Assembly (NCBI GenBank): GCA_965229635.1
Contig: OZ245894.1
Coordinates: forward strand, 3,286,001 to 3,350,000
Source: BQJU01 sp965229635
Lineage (GTDB): Bacteria > Bacteroidota > Bacteroidia > Chitinophagales > Saprospiraceae
DNA length: 64,000 nt
Direction of reading: 5' to 3'
Positions 26,378-35,900 of this stretch are shown in pieces. Under the pieces are notes generated by a model. The model made no database searches and was not told the DNA's origin. It worked only from the letters and a program-made list of their open reading frames with translations. A program made the translations under genes and the position numbers. Numbering within the stretch: the stretch's first letter is position 1; every line of letters begins with the position of its first letter.

Positions 26378-27037
26378 TTAATTCACCACCTTCCCACTTT
26401 TTAGCTTCAAAATTCTTCCGGTTTTACTGGCCAATTCGAGGTCGTGGGTGACGAGGACCAGGGTAGTGCCCGCTTCGCGGTTGAGGTCGAAGAGCAGTTG
26501 CTCTACCAGCTGGCTGGTTTCGCCGTCGAGGTTGCCGGTGGGTTCGTCGGCGAAGAGAATTTTGGGTTGATTGGCGAAGGCCCGGGCCAGGGCGATGCGC
26601 TGTTGCTCTCCACCGGAAAGCTGAGTAGGGTAGTGGTCGTGCCGATCGCCGAGGCCTACTCTTTCGAGTAATTCCTGGGCGCGTTTGGCGGCATTTTTTT
26701 CGCCGCGCAGTTCGAGGGGGACCATCACATTTTCCAAAGCCGTAAGCGTAGGGATCAGCTGGAAGTTTTGAAAAATAAAACCCACGTGCTGATTGCGTAC
26801 TGCAGCCCTTTGGTCTTCATCGAGGTCATCGAGCGCGACCCCATTCAGAATCACCGATCCTTCCGATGCTCGGTCCAAGCCGGCGCAAAGGCCCAATAAG
26901 GTGGTTTTACCACTGCCGCTTGGGCCAACAATGGAGAACGTCTCTCCCGGTTCAATATTAAAACTGACATTATCTAAAACGGTTAAGGCCTTTTGGCCAC
27001 TTTGGTAGGTCTTGCTGAGATGTTGTACTTCGAGCAT
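26378..27037 (-). CDS. ABC transporter ATPase, LolD/YbbA/MacB type
   Basis: Nucleotide-binding protein of 219 aa: Walker A GPSGSGKTTL (~39-48), Q-loop IFQNFQLIPTLTALENVMVP, signature LSGGEQQRIALA, Walker B ILFADEPTGNLD, switch region VLVTHD. The NVMVPLEL and DEPTGNLD features place it in the LolD/MacB/YbbA mechanotransmitter group, which works with FtsX-fold permeases on lipoproteins or envelope substrates. No permease gene adjoins it in this window. Confidence 0.88.
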   Translation of the reverse strand: MLEVQHLSKTYQSGQKALTVLDNVSFNIEPGETFSIVGPSGSGKTTLLGLCAGLDRASEGSVILNGVALDDLDEDQRAAVRNQHVGFIFQNFQLIPTLTALENVMVPLELRGEKNAAKRAQELLERVGLGDRHDHYPTQLSGGEQQRIALARAFANQPKILFADEPTGNLDGETSQLVEQLLFDLNREAGTTLVLVTHDLELASKTGRILKLKSGKVVN

Positions 27038-27147
27038 CTTGTAATTGTTCGGGTAATAAAATCAGACGGAAGGAATAACAACCAAAAATGTGGGTTGGTT
27101 GACGCCTATTGGCTTAATTCTTTTGCATTGGGTTCAAAAACTTGCTT

Positions 27148-27311
27148 AGTGCATGTTTGGAGATAGTCATTCAGGCTGCAAATCTCGGATTTTGGAACCT
27201 CACTTCGGCTATTTTTTCGTCCGTAGCGCTGCTATGCACTCAAAAATAACCTGTGTGAGAACCCCAAATCCGCAATTTTCGCTTCTTAAGCACCACCTCC
27301 AAACATGCACT
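27148..27311. repeat. 164-bp imperfect palindromic element
   Basis: The outer 15 bases are perfect complements (AGTGCATGTTTGGAG at 27148 and its reverse complement at 27297-27311). Arms of about 80 bases remain alignable inward (CGGATTTTGGAACCTCAC against CGGATTTGGGGTTCTCAC; CTATTTTTT against TTATTTTTG) to a centre near AGCGCT at 27225. The right arm covers the last codons and stop of the DUF3291 gene. It has no coding capacity. It could be a MITE-like insertion or a large terminator between two minus-strand genes. Confidence 0.7.
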
Positions 27312-27735
27312 TAAAGTCAAAAGCTTCAGGGCAAGGACCTTTTCTTCTGAGTAGTTCCAGTTTTTCCTTTGCTTCATCCGTTTTTGGAATATGCCCTCTT
27401 GGAATCCACCATAGGGCATAGTAGGCTTCTTTCATCAGGTGAAACCACTCTTTGCGTTGCCGCATGATCTCGACATGTGCAGAGCGATAAACGTAATCCT
27501 TTAATGCTTCAACGGATTCCCAAACCGACATATTTACAATGATCATTGGGTCATCAAATATCTGGATTTCCGTGGCATTATTACTGTCATCCTGCAATCG
27601 CCAGACAAAACCCGGCTGGCTTTCGGCCAGGGCATTGATGCGATCCAGGTTGGAGGTGAAGCCAAACATTTCCGGTGCATCAATCGGGAATTTTGCACGA
27701 GCAACGTTGATTTGAGCCAGGTGAAACTTGGACAT
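27286..27735 (-). CDS. DUF3291-family protein
   Basis: A 149-aa soluble protein with the layout of DUF3291 (antibiotic-monooxygenase-like) proteins: FHLAQINVARAKFPID at the start, a central GFVWRLQDD, SVWESVEALKDYVYRSAHVE, and WWIPRGHIPKTDEAKEKLE. The family's function is unsettled. The last residues (CMFGGGA) and the stop codon lie within the palindromic element at 27148, so the original C-terminus may have been replaced. Confidence 0.85.
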   Translation of the reverse strand: MSKFHLAQINVARAKFPIDAPEMFGFTSNLDRINALAESQPGFVWRLQDDSNNATEIQIFDDPMIIVNMSVWESVEALKDYVYRSAHVEIMRQRKEWFHLMKEAYYALWWIPRGHIPKTDEAKEKLELLRRKGPCPEAFDFKCMFGGGA

Positions 27736-27798
27736 AAAGTATTTTTATATATGCACGAATTTTAGCGCAGTCTTCTACAAAACAAGACGTTTTTCGAA

Positions 27799-29259
27799 AT
27801 GGTTTTATCTTTACCCCTTATGAAGCGAAATCAACTTTGGCAAGACTTACTTCCTTTGGGGCTATTTATGGTATTGGCCATAGTCCTGCGCTTCTTTTCC
27901 TTTTTTCCCAGTGTGATCAACCACGATGAGTCAACTTACATACTCATTGGCGAAAGCCTGCTGAATGGCAGCACTTACTTTGTCGATTATATTGATACCA
28001 AACCGATTGGCATCTTTCTGATTTATGCCGGACTACTCACCATTGCCGGGAAGTCGATCTTTGTGCTGCGGTTATTGATGGCGCTCTGGATTGGTGCTAC
28101 GGCTTATGGTCTGTTTCGCGTAAGCGAGCTTTTGGTGCATGACCGCAATGCAGCCTGGGCATCGGGTGTTATATACCTTTTTTTGACCTCCATTTTCACC
28201 TATTATGGGGTGAATCCCAATACAGAACTGTATTTCAATCTTTTCACCATCCTGGCCTTGTGGTGCTTATTGTCTGGACAACACTGGTGGCGCTATGTGC
28301 TGGCAGGTGGGTTATTGGGAATTGGTTTTATGATCAAGTACGTGGTGTTGTTTGATGCCCTGGCGTTTGGCTTGTTTTTGCTCTGGCGGTATTACCGGTT
28401 AGAGAAAAAATTGATTCTGGGCAAGTTATTGTTGATGGGCTTGACCTTCTCTCTTCCTTTTCTACTTACGTTGGTTTATTACCAATCTATTGGAGATGTG
28501 GATACCCTGCTTTATTACACCTTTGAGGTCACCAAAAAGTATCCGGTGGATACGCCCTGGTGGAAGTCGCTGGTCTTTGTGCTGGAATTTTTGTTGCGGT
28601 TTTTCCCGGTGACCTTTATGGCCATTTATGCCTGGTGGAAGTTGGGCGCACAAAAATGGAAAACGCTGATTTTTCTTTGGTTGGCACTTGATCTTTTTAT
28701 CATCCTATGGCCGGGAAAGTTATTTGGCCACTATATGATTCAGTGGATGTTGCCCCTGGCTTTGCTGGGCGGGTTCTATTTTAGCCAAAGCTGTCCCAAA
28801 CCCAATTTCTGGCAACGCATTCCCCGGAAATGGGGCTTCCGGGTACTGGCCTTTCTTGCGGTAGCCGTCATCTACTTTCAAAAACTCGATTACTTTGATA
28901 AAACGGATTTTCCACGAGAAGTGGCGGCTTATCTAAATCCGAAACTGTCGGAAGGAGACGTGGTTTACACCGGCAATTACCACCACATTGTTTACTTCCT
29001 GCTGGATAAACAAAGTCCAACTGCCTATGTACATCGATCCCTATTGTGGGATGATAAAAATGTGGACGCCCTGGGCATCAACATAGAGCAGGAAACGAAA
29101 AATATATTGGCGAAAGCCCCAAAATTTGTATTATTAAATGGCGATGTGCCCGACAATATACTGGCACAGGAGATTTACAAAAACTATCACCAGATTCACC
29201 AGTTTGGTGATAAAATCCGCCTTTACGAAATCAATGAGGATGCAGCAGTCAAAGATTAA
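27799..29259 (+). CDS. GT39/PMT-like integral membrane glycosyltransferase
   Basis: A 486-aa polytopic membrane protein with about ten hydrophobic segments. The acidic motif NHDEST after the first segment (~residues 39-45) and VDYIDTKPIG correspond to the catalytic loop of ArnT/PMT-type GT-C enzymes, which move sugars from polyprenyl-phosphate donors. The start may be ATG 27799 or 27820 (MKRNQLW). The stop overlaps the following glycosyltransferase gene, so both probably act on one glycan or glycoprotein. Confidence 0.82.
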   Translation: MVLSLPLMKRNQLWQDLLPLGLFMVLAIVLRFFSFFPSVINHDESTYILIGESLLNGSTYFVDYIDTKPIGIFLIYAGLLTIAGKSIFVLRLLMALWIGATAYGLFRVSELLVHDRNAAWASGVIYLFLTSIFTYYGVNPNTELYFNLFTILALWCLLSGQHWWRYVLAGGLLGIGFMIKYVVLFDALAFGLFLLWRYYRLEKKLILGKLLLMGLTFSLPFLLTLVYYQSIGDVDTLLYYTFEVTKKYPVDTPWWKSLVFVLEFLLRFFPVTFMAIYAWWKLGAQKWKTLIFLWLALDLFIILWPGKLFGHYMIQWMLPLALLGGFYFSQSCPKPNFWQRIPRKWGFRVLAFLAVAVIYFQKLDYFDKTDFPREVAAYLNPKLSEGDVVYTGNYHHIVYFLLDKQSPTAYVHRSLLWDDKNVDALGINIEQETKNILAKAPKFVLLNGDVPDNILAQEIYKNYHQIHQFGDKIRLYEINEDAAVKD

Positions 29260-30352
29260 AGTGTTGGTAATCAGTTCTTATGATGACAACTGGAATGCCG
29301 TTCGTCCGGAAGGTGAATTGATCATCGGCTTGCATCGGGCAGGTATTGCGGTCACGGTGATGACCCAGGGAAGTGCTCCTTATGCCGAGCGGTTTCGGGA
29401 GGCAGGCATTCGGGTGATTGACTTTCACCCAACCCGAAAATTTGACCGGGATGCGGTGGCGTTTATCCGCGGAGAATTGGTCAATCAGGGGTATGATATT
29501 CTGCATTTGTACAACAATAAAGCCATCATCAACGGCGTGCGAGCGGCAAGTGGCCTTCCGGTCAAAGTGGTGACCTACCGGGGCTATACCGGCAATATTC
29601 ATTGGTATGACCCATCCAATTACCTGACGCATCTCCATCCAAGAATTGATAAAATCACCTGCGTTTCCCAGGCCGTTAAGGATGTTTTTGACCGTCAGTT
29701 ATTCTTTAATGATGATAAAGCCGTAGTGGTCACCAAGGGCCATGATCCGGAATGGTATAAAGATATTCAAACGGGAGATTTATCGGACTTTGGCTTTCCC
29801 GAAGACGCGGTGATTGTGAGTGTAGTGGCCAATGCCCGTAGAATGAAGGGCATTCCATATTTGGTGGCAGCAACTCATCATTTACCCGCCGATCTTCCGG
29901 TTTACTTTCTACTGATCGGGCGAGGATTGGACAGTCCTAAAATTCAAAAGTTATTGGATAAATCACCTTTGGGTAATCATTTCCGTTTTGCCGGTTTCCG
30001 CAAGGATGTATTGTCGCTGGTCAAAGCTTGTGACCTGAGTGTGTTGCCCTCCATCAAAGGGGAGGGACTCTCAAAGGTGCTTTTGGAGTCGCTTTTTCTG
30101 GGAAAGGCGACCATAATGACGGATATCGGCGGCAACCGCGGACTGGCCATTGATGGAGAAAGTGGGCTAGTGGTCCCTCCCGGAGAGGCTCCCGTTTTGG
30201 CGAAAGCCATTACCAAACTGGTCAATGATCCGAATCTAAGAGAACGCATGGGGCTTGCAGGAAAGGCCTATGTGACGGAACACTTCAGCGTTGATCGCGG
30301 CGTACAAAAACTCAAGGAAGTCTACCAAAATTTGGTGCAAAAGGCAGTTTAA
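29234..30352 (+). CDS. GT4-type glycosyltransferase
   Basis: Cytoplasmic glycosyltransferase of ~372 aa with the GT-B fold. Near the N-terminus is KIKVLVISSYDDNWNAVRPE with EGELIIGLHRAG. The C-terminal domain carries SVVANARRMKGIPYLVAA, FAGFRKDVLSLVKACDLSVL and the nucleotide-sugar binding EGLSKVLLESLFLGKATIMT with GLVVPPGEA. ATG 29234 or 29240 overlaps the upstream gene by about 20 bases, indicating translational coupling. An in-frame start further upstream would lie wholly in the GT39 gene and is unlikely. Confidence 0.88.
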   Translation: MRMQQSKIKVLVISSYDDNWNAVRPEGELIIGLHRAGIAVTVMTQGSAPYAERFREAGIRVIDFHPTRKFDRDAVAFIRGELVNQGYDILHLYNNKAIINGVRAASGLPVKVVTYRGYTGNIHWYDPSNYLTHLHPRIDKITCVSQAVKDVFDRQLFFNDDKAVVVTKGHDPEWYKDIQTGDLSDFGFPEDAVIVSVVANARRMKGIPYLVAATHHLPADLPVYFLLIGRGLDSPKIQKLLDKSPLGNHFRFAGFRKDVLSLVKACDLSVLPSIKGEGLSKVLLESLFLGKATIMTDIGGNRGLAIDGESGLVVPPGEAPVLAKAITKLVNDPNLRERMGLAGKAYVTEHFSVDRGVQKLKEVYQNLVQKAV

Positions 30353-30436
30353 CCAGGCTTTAACACACCGGTTCTTGCCTTTAACGCTTTTTGGCGATAA
30401 TATTGGCGGTAGAACCCAACTATTCAATCTACAATT

Positions 30437-31180
30437 ATGAAAAGAATCTATTACCCTATCCCAATGGGCGTTATGCTCCTGTGCGTGCTCGTATTTAGCT
30501 CCTGTTTTACACCCAAATCAGTAGTCCGGGTCAATCCGGAAAAAGAAGAAAATGTTCGCTGGAATTACGGACAGGCCTTTGCCCGCAAGCGGCTGGGTGA
30601 CCTGGGCGTTGAAGCGGCTTTTTCCAGTTATGACAAAAACTATCTGATTTTTGAGGTTGAGGTCTTAAACTATGGCGAGGGTGAAGTGCTGGTTAGTCCA
30701 GAGCATTTATTTCTCGAAGCGGATGGCCGGCAAATCAGGGCCATTGATCCCGAGCGCCAGTTGTTGAGCATGGAAATTGAAGACTCCCGCCGAGATGCCA
30801 GTCGGAAGAACCTGGCCGTGGCCATCGGTACGGCAGCCGTAGTGGGAGCCGTTGCCGCCATTGCCAGCGATGATGGCGATGATGACGACAATGGAAATGA
30901 TGTTGTCGATAATGTTGACGTGGCGGTAACCAGTTTGTACGTTGGTGCAACGGTTGCTCCTGCCGTTGCTGATGCTCCTTTGCCTCCACCTCCCGGACCA
31001 GCGAGTCCCTGGTTTTGGTCGGATTATGCTTTGCGCAAAACAACCCTTGGCCCGAACCAAAAGGTTTCGGGAAAAGTCATGTTTCCCCGCAATGATGAGT
31101 TGGCTCGCATGATCCTCGTTGCACCGATCCAGGAAGAAATCTTCCGCCTGAAGTTTCAGCAGGTGATTTATAAGCCGTAG
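30437..31180 (+). CDS. Lipoprotein of unknown function
   Basis: A 247-aa lipoprotein with lipobox VFSSC. The mature part has a beta-rich N-terminal domain (NYLIFEVEVLNYGEGEVLVS), an internal hydrophobic stretch (LAVAIGTAAVVGAVAAIA) followed at once by an acidic run (DDGDDDDNGND), a proline-rich linker (APLPPPPGPASP) and a C-terminal beta segment. The low-complexity middle suggests a spacer that crosses or lies on a membrane. Family not recognised. Confidence 0.75.
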   Translation: MKRIYYPIPMGVMLLCVLVFSSCFTPKSVVRVNPEKEENVRWNYGQAFARKRLGDLGVEAAFSSYDKNYLIFEVEVLNYGEGEVLVSPEHLFLEADGRQIRAIDPERQLLSMEIEDSRRDASRKNLAVAIGTAAVVGAVAAIASDDGDDDDNGNDVVDNVDVAVTSLYVGATVAPAVADAPLPPPPGPASPWFWSDYALRKTTLGPNQKVSGKVMFPRNDELARMILVAPIQEEIFRLKFQQVIYKP

Positions 31181-31350
31181 AGATGTTTGACTGGAAGGAA
31201 TGGAGGAGATGACCTAGCACTCAACATTTCCCCCAGCCCTTCTTCTCTTTGGGAATTTGCCGTATTTCGAAACAAGGCAGGCTAGATCAGCACAGTAATT
31301 TTCAATTTAAAACTTATCTTGCTGTCTGATTAAAAAACTGCTTTGTATCA

Positions 31351-34300
31351 ATGAAACTAGCAACACCAACCAACACTCATTTCCAACTTCTTATTTTATT
31401 CATTTCTATCATTCTGGTGACCTCCTGTAATCAGGAAGAAGAAAGGCCCATGCTGGTCTACCCCGATAAGGTGATCGACCTGGAGCCTGGAGCGGCTAAA
31501 GAGCTTTCGCAAAAGATTCGTCAGGAAGTGGCCGTTACGCTGGCCGAAGGCCTGGATCTCACGGTCTGGGCATCTGATTCTCTCGTATCTGATCCCATTG
31601 CGATAAGCGTGGCACCGGATGGACGAATATTTTATACCCGGGGTTCCCGCCAAAGTGATTCCGAGTTTGATTTGCGCGGTCATCGCAACTGGACGGTCAA
31701 TTCTGTTTCCTTCCAATCGGTGGAGGACCGGCGTAAATTCCTGCGGGAGAATTTCGCTCCGGAAAGTGAAGAGTCCAGGCGATTCCTCAAAGACCTCAAT
31801 GGCGATGGTATTCGCGACTGGCAGGACCTGGCCGTCACCAAAGAACAGGTCTGGTACGTGCAGGATAGCCTGGGTACCGGACTGGCGGATCACGCGCGCA
31901 TGTATATTGAGGATTTTCACGAGGAAATTACCGATGTCGCCAATGGCGTAGAGTTTGCCAATGGCGAAGTTTTCATTGGCGTGGGACCGGATTTGTGGCG
32001 TACCAAGGATCGGGATAAAAATGGCATTGCTGACGATAAGGAATCCATTAGCCACGGTTATGCCATTCATGTAGGGTTCAGCGGCCATGGTATGTCGGGT
32101 GTGACGCTTGGACCAGATGGCCGAATTTACTGGGGTATAGGCGATATCGGGATGAATGTGGTGGATAAGGAAGGTAAAAACTGGAAATATCCCAACCAGG
32201 GGGTGATCGTGCGCTCGGAGCCCGATGGAAGCAATTTTGAAGTCTTTGCGGCGGGAGTACGCAATACCCACGAATTTACTTTTGACGAATACGGCAACCT
32301 GATCACCTGCGATAATGATGGCGACCACCGTGGAGAAAGAGAGCGCCTGGTTTATCTGATAAATGGCTCGGATAGTGGCTGGCGGACCAACTGGCAGTTT
32401 GGAAAATATACCGATCCGGATAATAACCGCTACAAGGTTTGGATGGACGAAAAGATGAGTATTCCCCACTGGGAAGGGCAGGCTGCATATTTTCTGCCTC
32501 CCATTCAGAATTATGTCAACGGTCCTACCGGCTTTGTCTATAATCCCGGAACCGCATTGGGCGAGCAATGGTACAATTACTTTTTTGTAGCAGAATTTAG
32601 AGGAACGCCCGCCAGCTCACCCATTCACGCCTTTAAATTGAAGCCGGATGGTGCCGGTTTTGCACTGGATACTACACTGGAAGTGGTGAGTGGCTTATTG
32701 CCTACCGGCCTGGATTTTGGTCCCGATGGCGCCCTTTATTTTGGCGACTGGATCGACGGTTGGGGTGTAAAGAATGAAGGTAGAATTTGGAAGCTGGATG
32801 TTCCCGGCGGTGCTCAGCAAGCCATCCGTCAGGAGACCAAACAATTGATCGAAGCCGATTTTGCTGAAAAATCCAAAGAAGAACTGGGTGAATTGCTCAA
32901 GCATCAGGATATGCGGATTCGGATAAAGGCACAGCACGAACTGGCCCGTCGCGGTAAGAAGGGCTACAATATTTTATTGGCTGCAGCCAAACAAACCAAT
33001 CACCAATTGGCCCGTGTACACGGTCTTTGGGGAATTGGGCAATTAGCCCGTCAGAAGGCAAGTTATGGAGAAAACCTTTTGCCATTTTTAGATGACGAAG
33101 ATGCCGAGATTATCACCCAGGCCGCGAAAATGCTGGGGGATGTGCGCTATGCCGATGCTGGTGAGGTACTAGTGCCACTATTGAAATATCCCTCCTTGCG
33201 GGTAAAGCTACACGTCACGGAGGCCCTCGGGCGTATTGGCTACAAGCCAGCCGTGGAACCGATATTGGCGGTATTGGAAGAAAATAACGATCAGGATTTG
33301 TGGCTCCGTCATGCGGGGATGATTGCCTTGGGGCGCATTGGTGAATCCGCTCCATTGGAGGCACTAACCGATAGTCCCTCGCGGGCACTGCGTATTGCGG
33401 CCGTGGTTGGCTTACGCCGAATGAAATCACCCGGCGTAGCGCAATTCCTGCAGGATGATGACGAATATGTAGTGACCGAAGCGGCACGGGCCATCAATGA
33501 TGATTTTTCCATTTTGGAGGCCTTGCCGGAATTAGCTAACGTTTTGAAAGAACCACGCTTTACCAATGAGGCCCTGATCAGAAGGGCGATCAATGCCAAT
33601 TTGCGCGTAGGAGAAAAGGAAAATATTGATATTCTGGTAGCCTATGCCAGCAGAACAGATGCTCCGGCCGCTATGCGTGCTGAAGCCATTGCAGCATTAG
33701 GAACCTGGGCTAAACCATCCGTTTTTGATCGGGTAGATGGCCGTTACCGCGGAGAGATCACCAGGGATGCCGGTCCGGCTAAAGAAGCCATGAAGCCGGT
33801 GTTGGACGACCTGCTCAAGGCGACCAATGCGGAAGTACAGGTGGCGGCCGCCGTAGCTGCCGAAGTGCTGGGTACTCCTGATAACGCAGCCACCTTGTTT
33901 GCGCTATTGAAGGAAAGTGCTTCCGCCCGGGTACGGGCCGCTTCTTTGGAGGCCTTATTTAATATGAAATCTGATTTATTGCCCCAGGCGCTGGAAGCAG
34001 CCCGTGCCGACAAGGATGAAGCTGTTCGGGCCGTTGCGCTGGAGATTATACCAGAATCCGGGTTGGAAACCACCAAAGCGGTAGAACTGCTGTCCTCTAT
34101 TCTGAAAATCGGCAGTATTGAAGAAAAACAGGCGGCGCTGCTGTCTCTTGGGGCTCTCGATGGAGAACAGGCGGCACAGGCTTTGCAAAAGCCATTAAAC
34201 GACCTGGTTGCCGGTCGCTTGCCCGCAGAAATTCATCTGGATGTGATCGAGGCTGTGACCGAGCAGGGCAATGACGCCCTGATACAAAAACTGCAAAAAT

Positions 34301-34785
34301 ACCAGGATGCAAAAGATAAGGCCGATGCTCTGGCAATGTACCGGGAAACCTTGAGCGGCGGTGACCGGGAAAGAGGGGAGGATTTGTTTTACCAGCATGA
34401 GGCGGCGCAGTGTGTACGTTGCCATTCCATTTTTGAAATGGGCGGTAATGCCGGTCCCGGACTGGCGGGAGTTGGCTCGCGGTTAAGTAAGGAGGAGATT
34501 TTGCAGTCTATGATCGAACCGAGTGCCGTATTTGCGTCGGGGTATGGAGTGGTGACTTTGCAATTAGCAGATAGTTCTACCACTGCGGGTATCGTACTGG
34601 AGGAAACGGCGGATTTTATCAAAATCAAAATTGGAAAGGAAGACATCCAAACCATTGAGAAAAGTCAAATTGCCGAAAGGGAAAATATCCCTTCCAGTAT
34701 GCCGGCGATGGGGAAAATTCTGACCAAGCGCGAATTGCGCGATATGGTGTCATTTTTGAGTGGGTTGAAGGAGCGGCATAATTAA
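31351..34785 (+). CDS. Sorbosone-dehydrogenase-like/HEAT-repeat/cytochrome c lipoprotein
   Basis: A large envelope oxidoreductase of 1144 aa. Lipobox VTSC. Residues ~50-480 form a glucose/sorbosone-dehydrogenase-like propeller (DGRIFYTRG; GPDGRIYWGIGD; GPDGALYFGDWIDGWG). Residues ~500-990 are HEAT repeats. A C-terminal cytochrome c domain binds heme through CVRCH (~1020), with Met ligand candidates in SSMPAMGK. This order is that of the PVC-type membrane-bound dehydrogenases, also found in Bacteroidota and thought to oxidise sugars in the periplasm and pass electrons through the heme. Substrate unknown. Confidence 0.87.
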   Translation: MKLATPTNTHFQLLILFISIILVTSCNQEEERPMLVYPDKVIDLEPGAAKELSQKIRQEVAVTLAEGLDLTVWASDSLVSDPIAISVAPDGRIFYTRGSRQSDSEFDLRGHRNWTVNSVSFQSVEDRRKFLRENFAPESEESRRFLKDLNGDGIRDWQDLAVTKEQVWYVQDSLGTGLADHARMYIEDFHEEITDVANGVEFANGEVFIGVGPDLWRTKDRDKNGIADDKESISHGYAIHVGFSGHGMSGVTLGPDGRIYWGIGDIGMNVVDKEGKNWKYPNQGVIVRSEPDGSNFEVFAAGVRNTHEFTFDEYGNLITCDNDGDHRGERERLVYLINGSDSGWRTNWQFGKYTDPDNNRYKVWMDEKMSIPHWEGQAAYFLPPIQNYVNGPTGFVYNPGTALGEQWYNYFFVAEFRGTPASSPIHAFKLKPDGAGFALDTTLEVVSGLLPTGLDFGPDGALYFGDWIDGWGVKNEGRIWKLDVPGGAQQAIRQETKQLIEADFAEKSKEELGELLKHQDMRIRIKAQHELARRGKKGYNILLAAAKQTNHQLARVHGLWGIGQLARQKASYGENLLPFLDDEDAEIITQAAKMLGDVRYADAGEVLVPLLKYPSLRVKLHVTEALGRIGYKPAVEPILAVLEENNDQDLWLRHAGMIALGRIGESAPLEALTDSPSRALRIAAVVGLRRMKSPGVAQFLQDDDEYVVTEAARAINDDFSILEALPELANVLKEPRFTNEALIRRAINANLRVGEKENIDILVAYASRTDAPAAMRAEAIAALGTWAKPSVFDRVDGRYRGEITRDAGPAKEAMKPVLDDLLKATNAEVQVAAAVAAEVLGTPDNAATLFALLKESASARVRAASLEALFNMKSDLLPQALEAARADKDEAVRAVALEIIPESGLETTKAVELLSSILKIGSIEEKQAALLSLGALDGEQAAQALQKPLNDLVAGRLPAEIHLDVIEAVTEQGNDALIQKLQKYQDAKDKADALAMYRETLSGGDRERGEDLFYQHEAAQCVRCHSIFEMGGNAGPGLAGVGSRLSKEEILQSMIEPSAVFASGYGVVTLQLADSSTTAGIVLEETADFIKIKIGKEDIQTIEKSQIAERENIPSSMPAMGKILTKRELRDMVSFLSGLKERHN

Positions 34786-34834
34786 ATAAGAGGCCGCCAA
34801 TAATTCCGACGGAATTATTGGCGGCCTCTTATTT
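34784..34834. terminator. Bidirectional terminator, perfect 24-bp stem
   Basis: Arms 34784-34807 and 34811-34834 are exact complements (core GAGGCCGCCAATAATTCC) around GAC, with a TTATTT...TTTTTT tail on the plus strand and A/T-rich sequence on the other side. The left arm overlaps the stop codon of the dehydrogenase gene. It also faces the convergent lipoprotein gene ending at 34849. Confidence 0.9.
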
Positions 34835-34848
34835 ATTATTTTTTCTAT

Positions 34849-35715
34849 TTACAATTCAATCTCTACCGAGTAGGTCCCGATGGTTAGCGTTGCTTTGTTG
34901 TCACAGTCACCATCACCGAAATCGAGCGAACCGGTTGTTTCTGGAATATTGAGGTTCAGCTCGGCAAAGCCACTTACTGGCCAGCGGCAGGTGAGCGGGC
35001 TGCGGATGAGATCCGGAGTAGAAACTGTCAATACCTGGCCATCGCTATTGGTAATGGTAGACTCCTGGGTTGTTCCCCATACATCGTCGAAGATACCACT
35101 CAAGCCATTGGTAAAGAAATTGGTGTCATTACCTTCAATCATCTTGCTTATGCGCTGTGACTGATAGTTGATAACGCGGCCGGTAGCGGTGGTAACCTCT
35201 CCATCAACCGTTGCGGTGAAGGTCCATTGACCGTTGGCATCTTCGCCATCGTTGGTCAGGAGGTAGTTGCCACTAATGGTATTGCCATTGTGGACAAAGT
35301 CGATAAAAGTCAGGCTGAAAGAAGTCCCCGGAGAGAACATCAACCCGTTGAATACGGCAACGATTGAGCCGGAAGCGGCCGCTCCATTGGGCGTTGTGCA
35401 GCCATCTTCAAAAGTCAGGGTAAGCGTTGCCGGGAAAATGGTATTGTTGGTGGCAGTGAAGTTGACTTCGGGGCAATTGTCCCGGTCATCCAGTTGGTCA
35501 TCAGGAATTTGAAAGCCATTGAGGTCGCCCTGCTTTTTGGCTTCGGTATCGACCATTTTGAAAGCATTTTCAAAAGTGGTTTCCGCCAGTAGATAATCCT
35601 GGCTTGCTTGTTCGGTTGCCTGGCGATCTTGTTCGGAAACCTCGTCTTCTTTCGCACATCCTGCAAACAACAAGATTGCCACTAAGCCTAACCAGTTTAA
35701 TTTTTTGATGAGCAT
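34849..35715 (-). CDS. Lipoprotein of unknown function, beta-rich
   Basis: A 288-aa lipoprotein with lipobox LFAGC after MLIKKLNWLGLVAIL. ATG 35715 is preferred over the TTG at 35721. An N-terminal helical linker (EQDRQATEQASQDYLLAETT) precedes a beta-rich domain with TLTFEDGCTTPNGAAASGSI, GNYLLTNDGEDANGQWTFT and a terminal cysteine-containing DFGDGDCDNKATLTIGTY. The FEDGCTTPNG and DFGDGDCDN pattern recurs in Bacteroidota lipoproteins of unknown function. No enzymatic motif seen. Confidence 0.78.
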   Translation of the reverse strand: MLIKKLNWLGLVAILLFAGCAKEDEVSEQDRQATEQASQDYLLAETTFENAFKMVDTEAKKQGDLNGFQIPDDQLDDRDNCPEVNFTATNNTIFPATLTLTFEDGCTTPNGAAASGSIVAVFNGLMFSPGTSFSLTFIDFVHNGNTISGNYLLTNDGEDANGQWTFTATVDGEVTTATGRVINYQSQRISKMIEGNDTNFFTNGLSGIFDDVWGTTQESTITNSDGQVLTVSTPDLIRSPLTCRWPVSGFAELNLNIPETTGSLDFGDGDCDNKATLTIGTYSVEIEL

Positions 35716-35900
35716 GTTCAATGAATTTTGGTGAAAGAATTTCTAGTTACTTTTCTTTCTGGGGAAGTTTTGCGATTGGACCAACTGGGGGAGCAAAGGT
35801 TTAATTAGAGGCCATAAAAAACATTACCTTTCAGTTGTGATAGGGATGAAACGCACCTTTAGAACGGCTCAGTATATACTTTAATAAAAATTTAAGATTC

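Noticed and set aside
29138..29233. Upstream extension of the GT4 glycosyltransferase
   Set aside because: It lies fully inside the GT39 gene and precedes the conserved beginning of the GT-B fold.
31396..32568. Long minus-strand ORF (390 codons) opposite the dehydrogenase gene
   Set aside because: It is a mirror of a strongly supported propeller domain; the translation has no domain or signal features.
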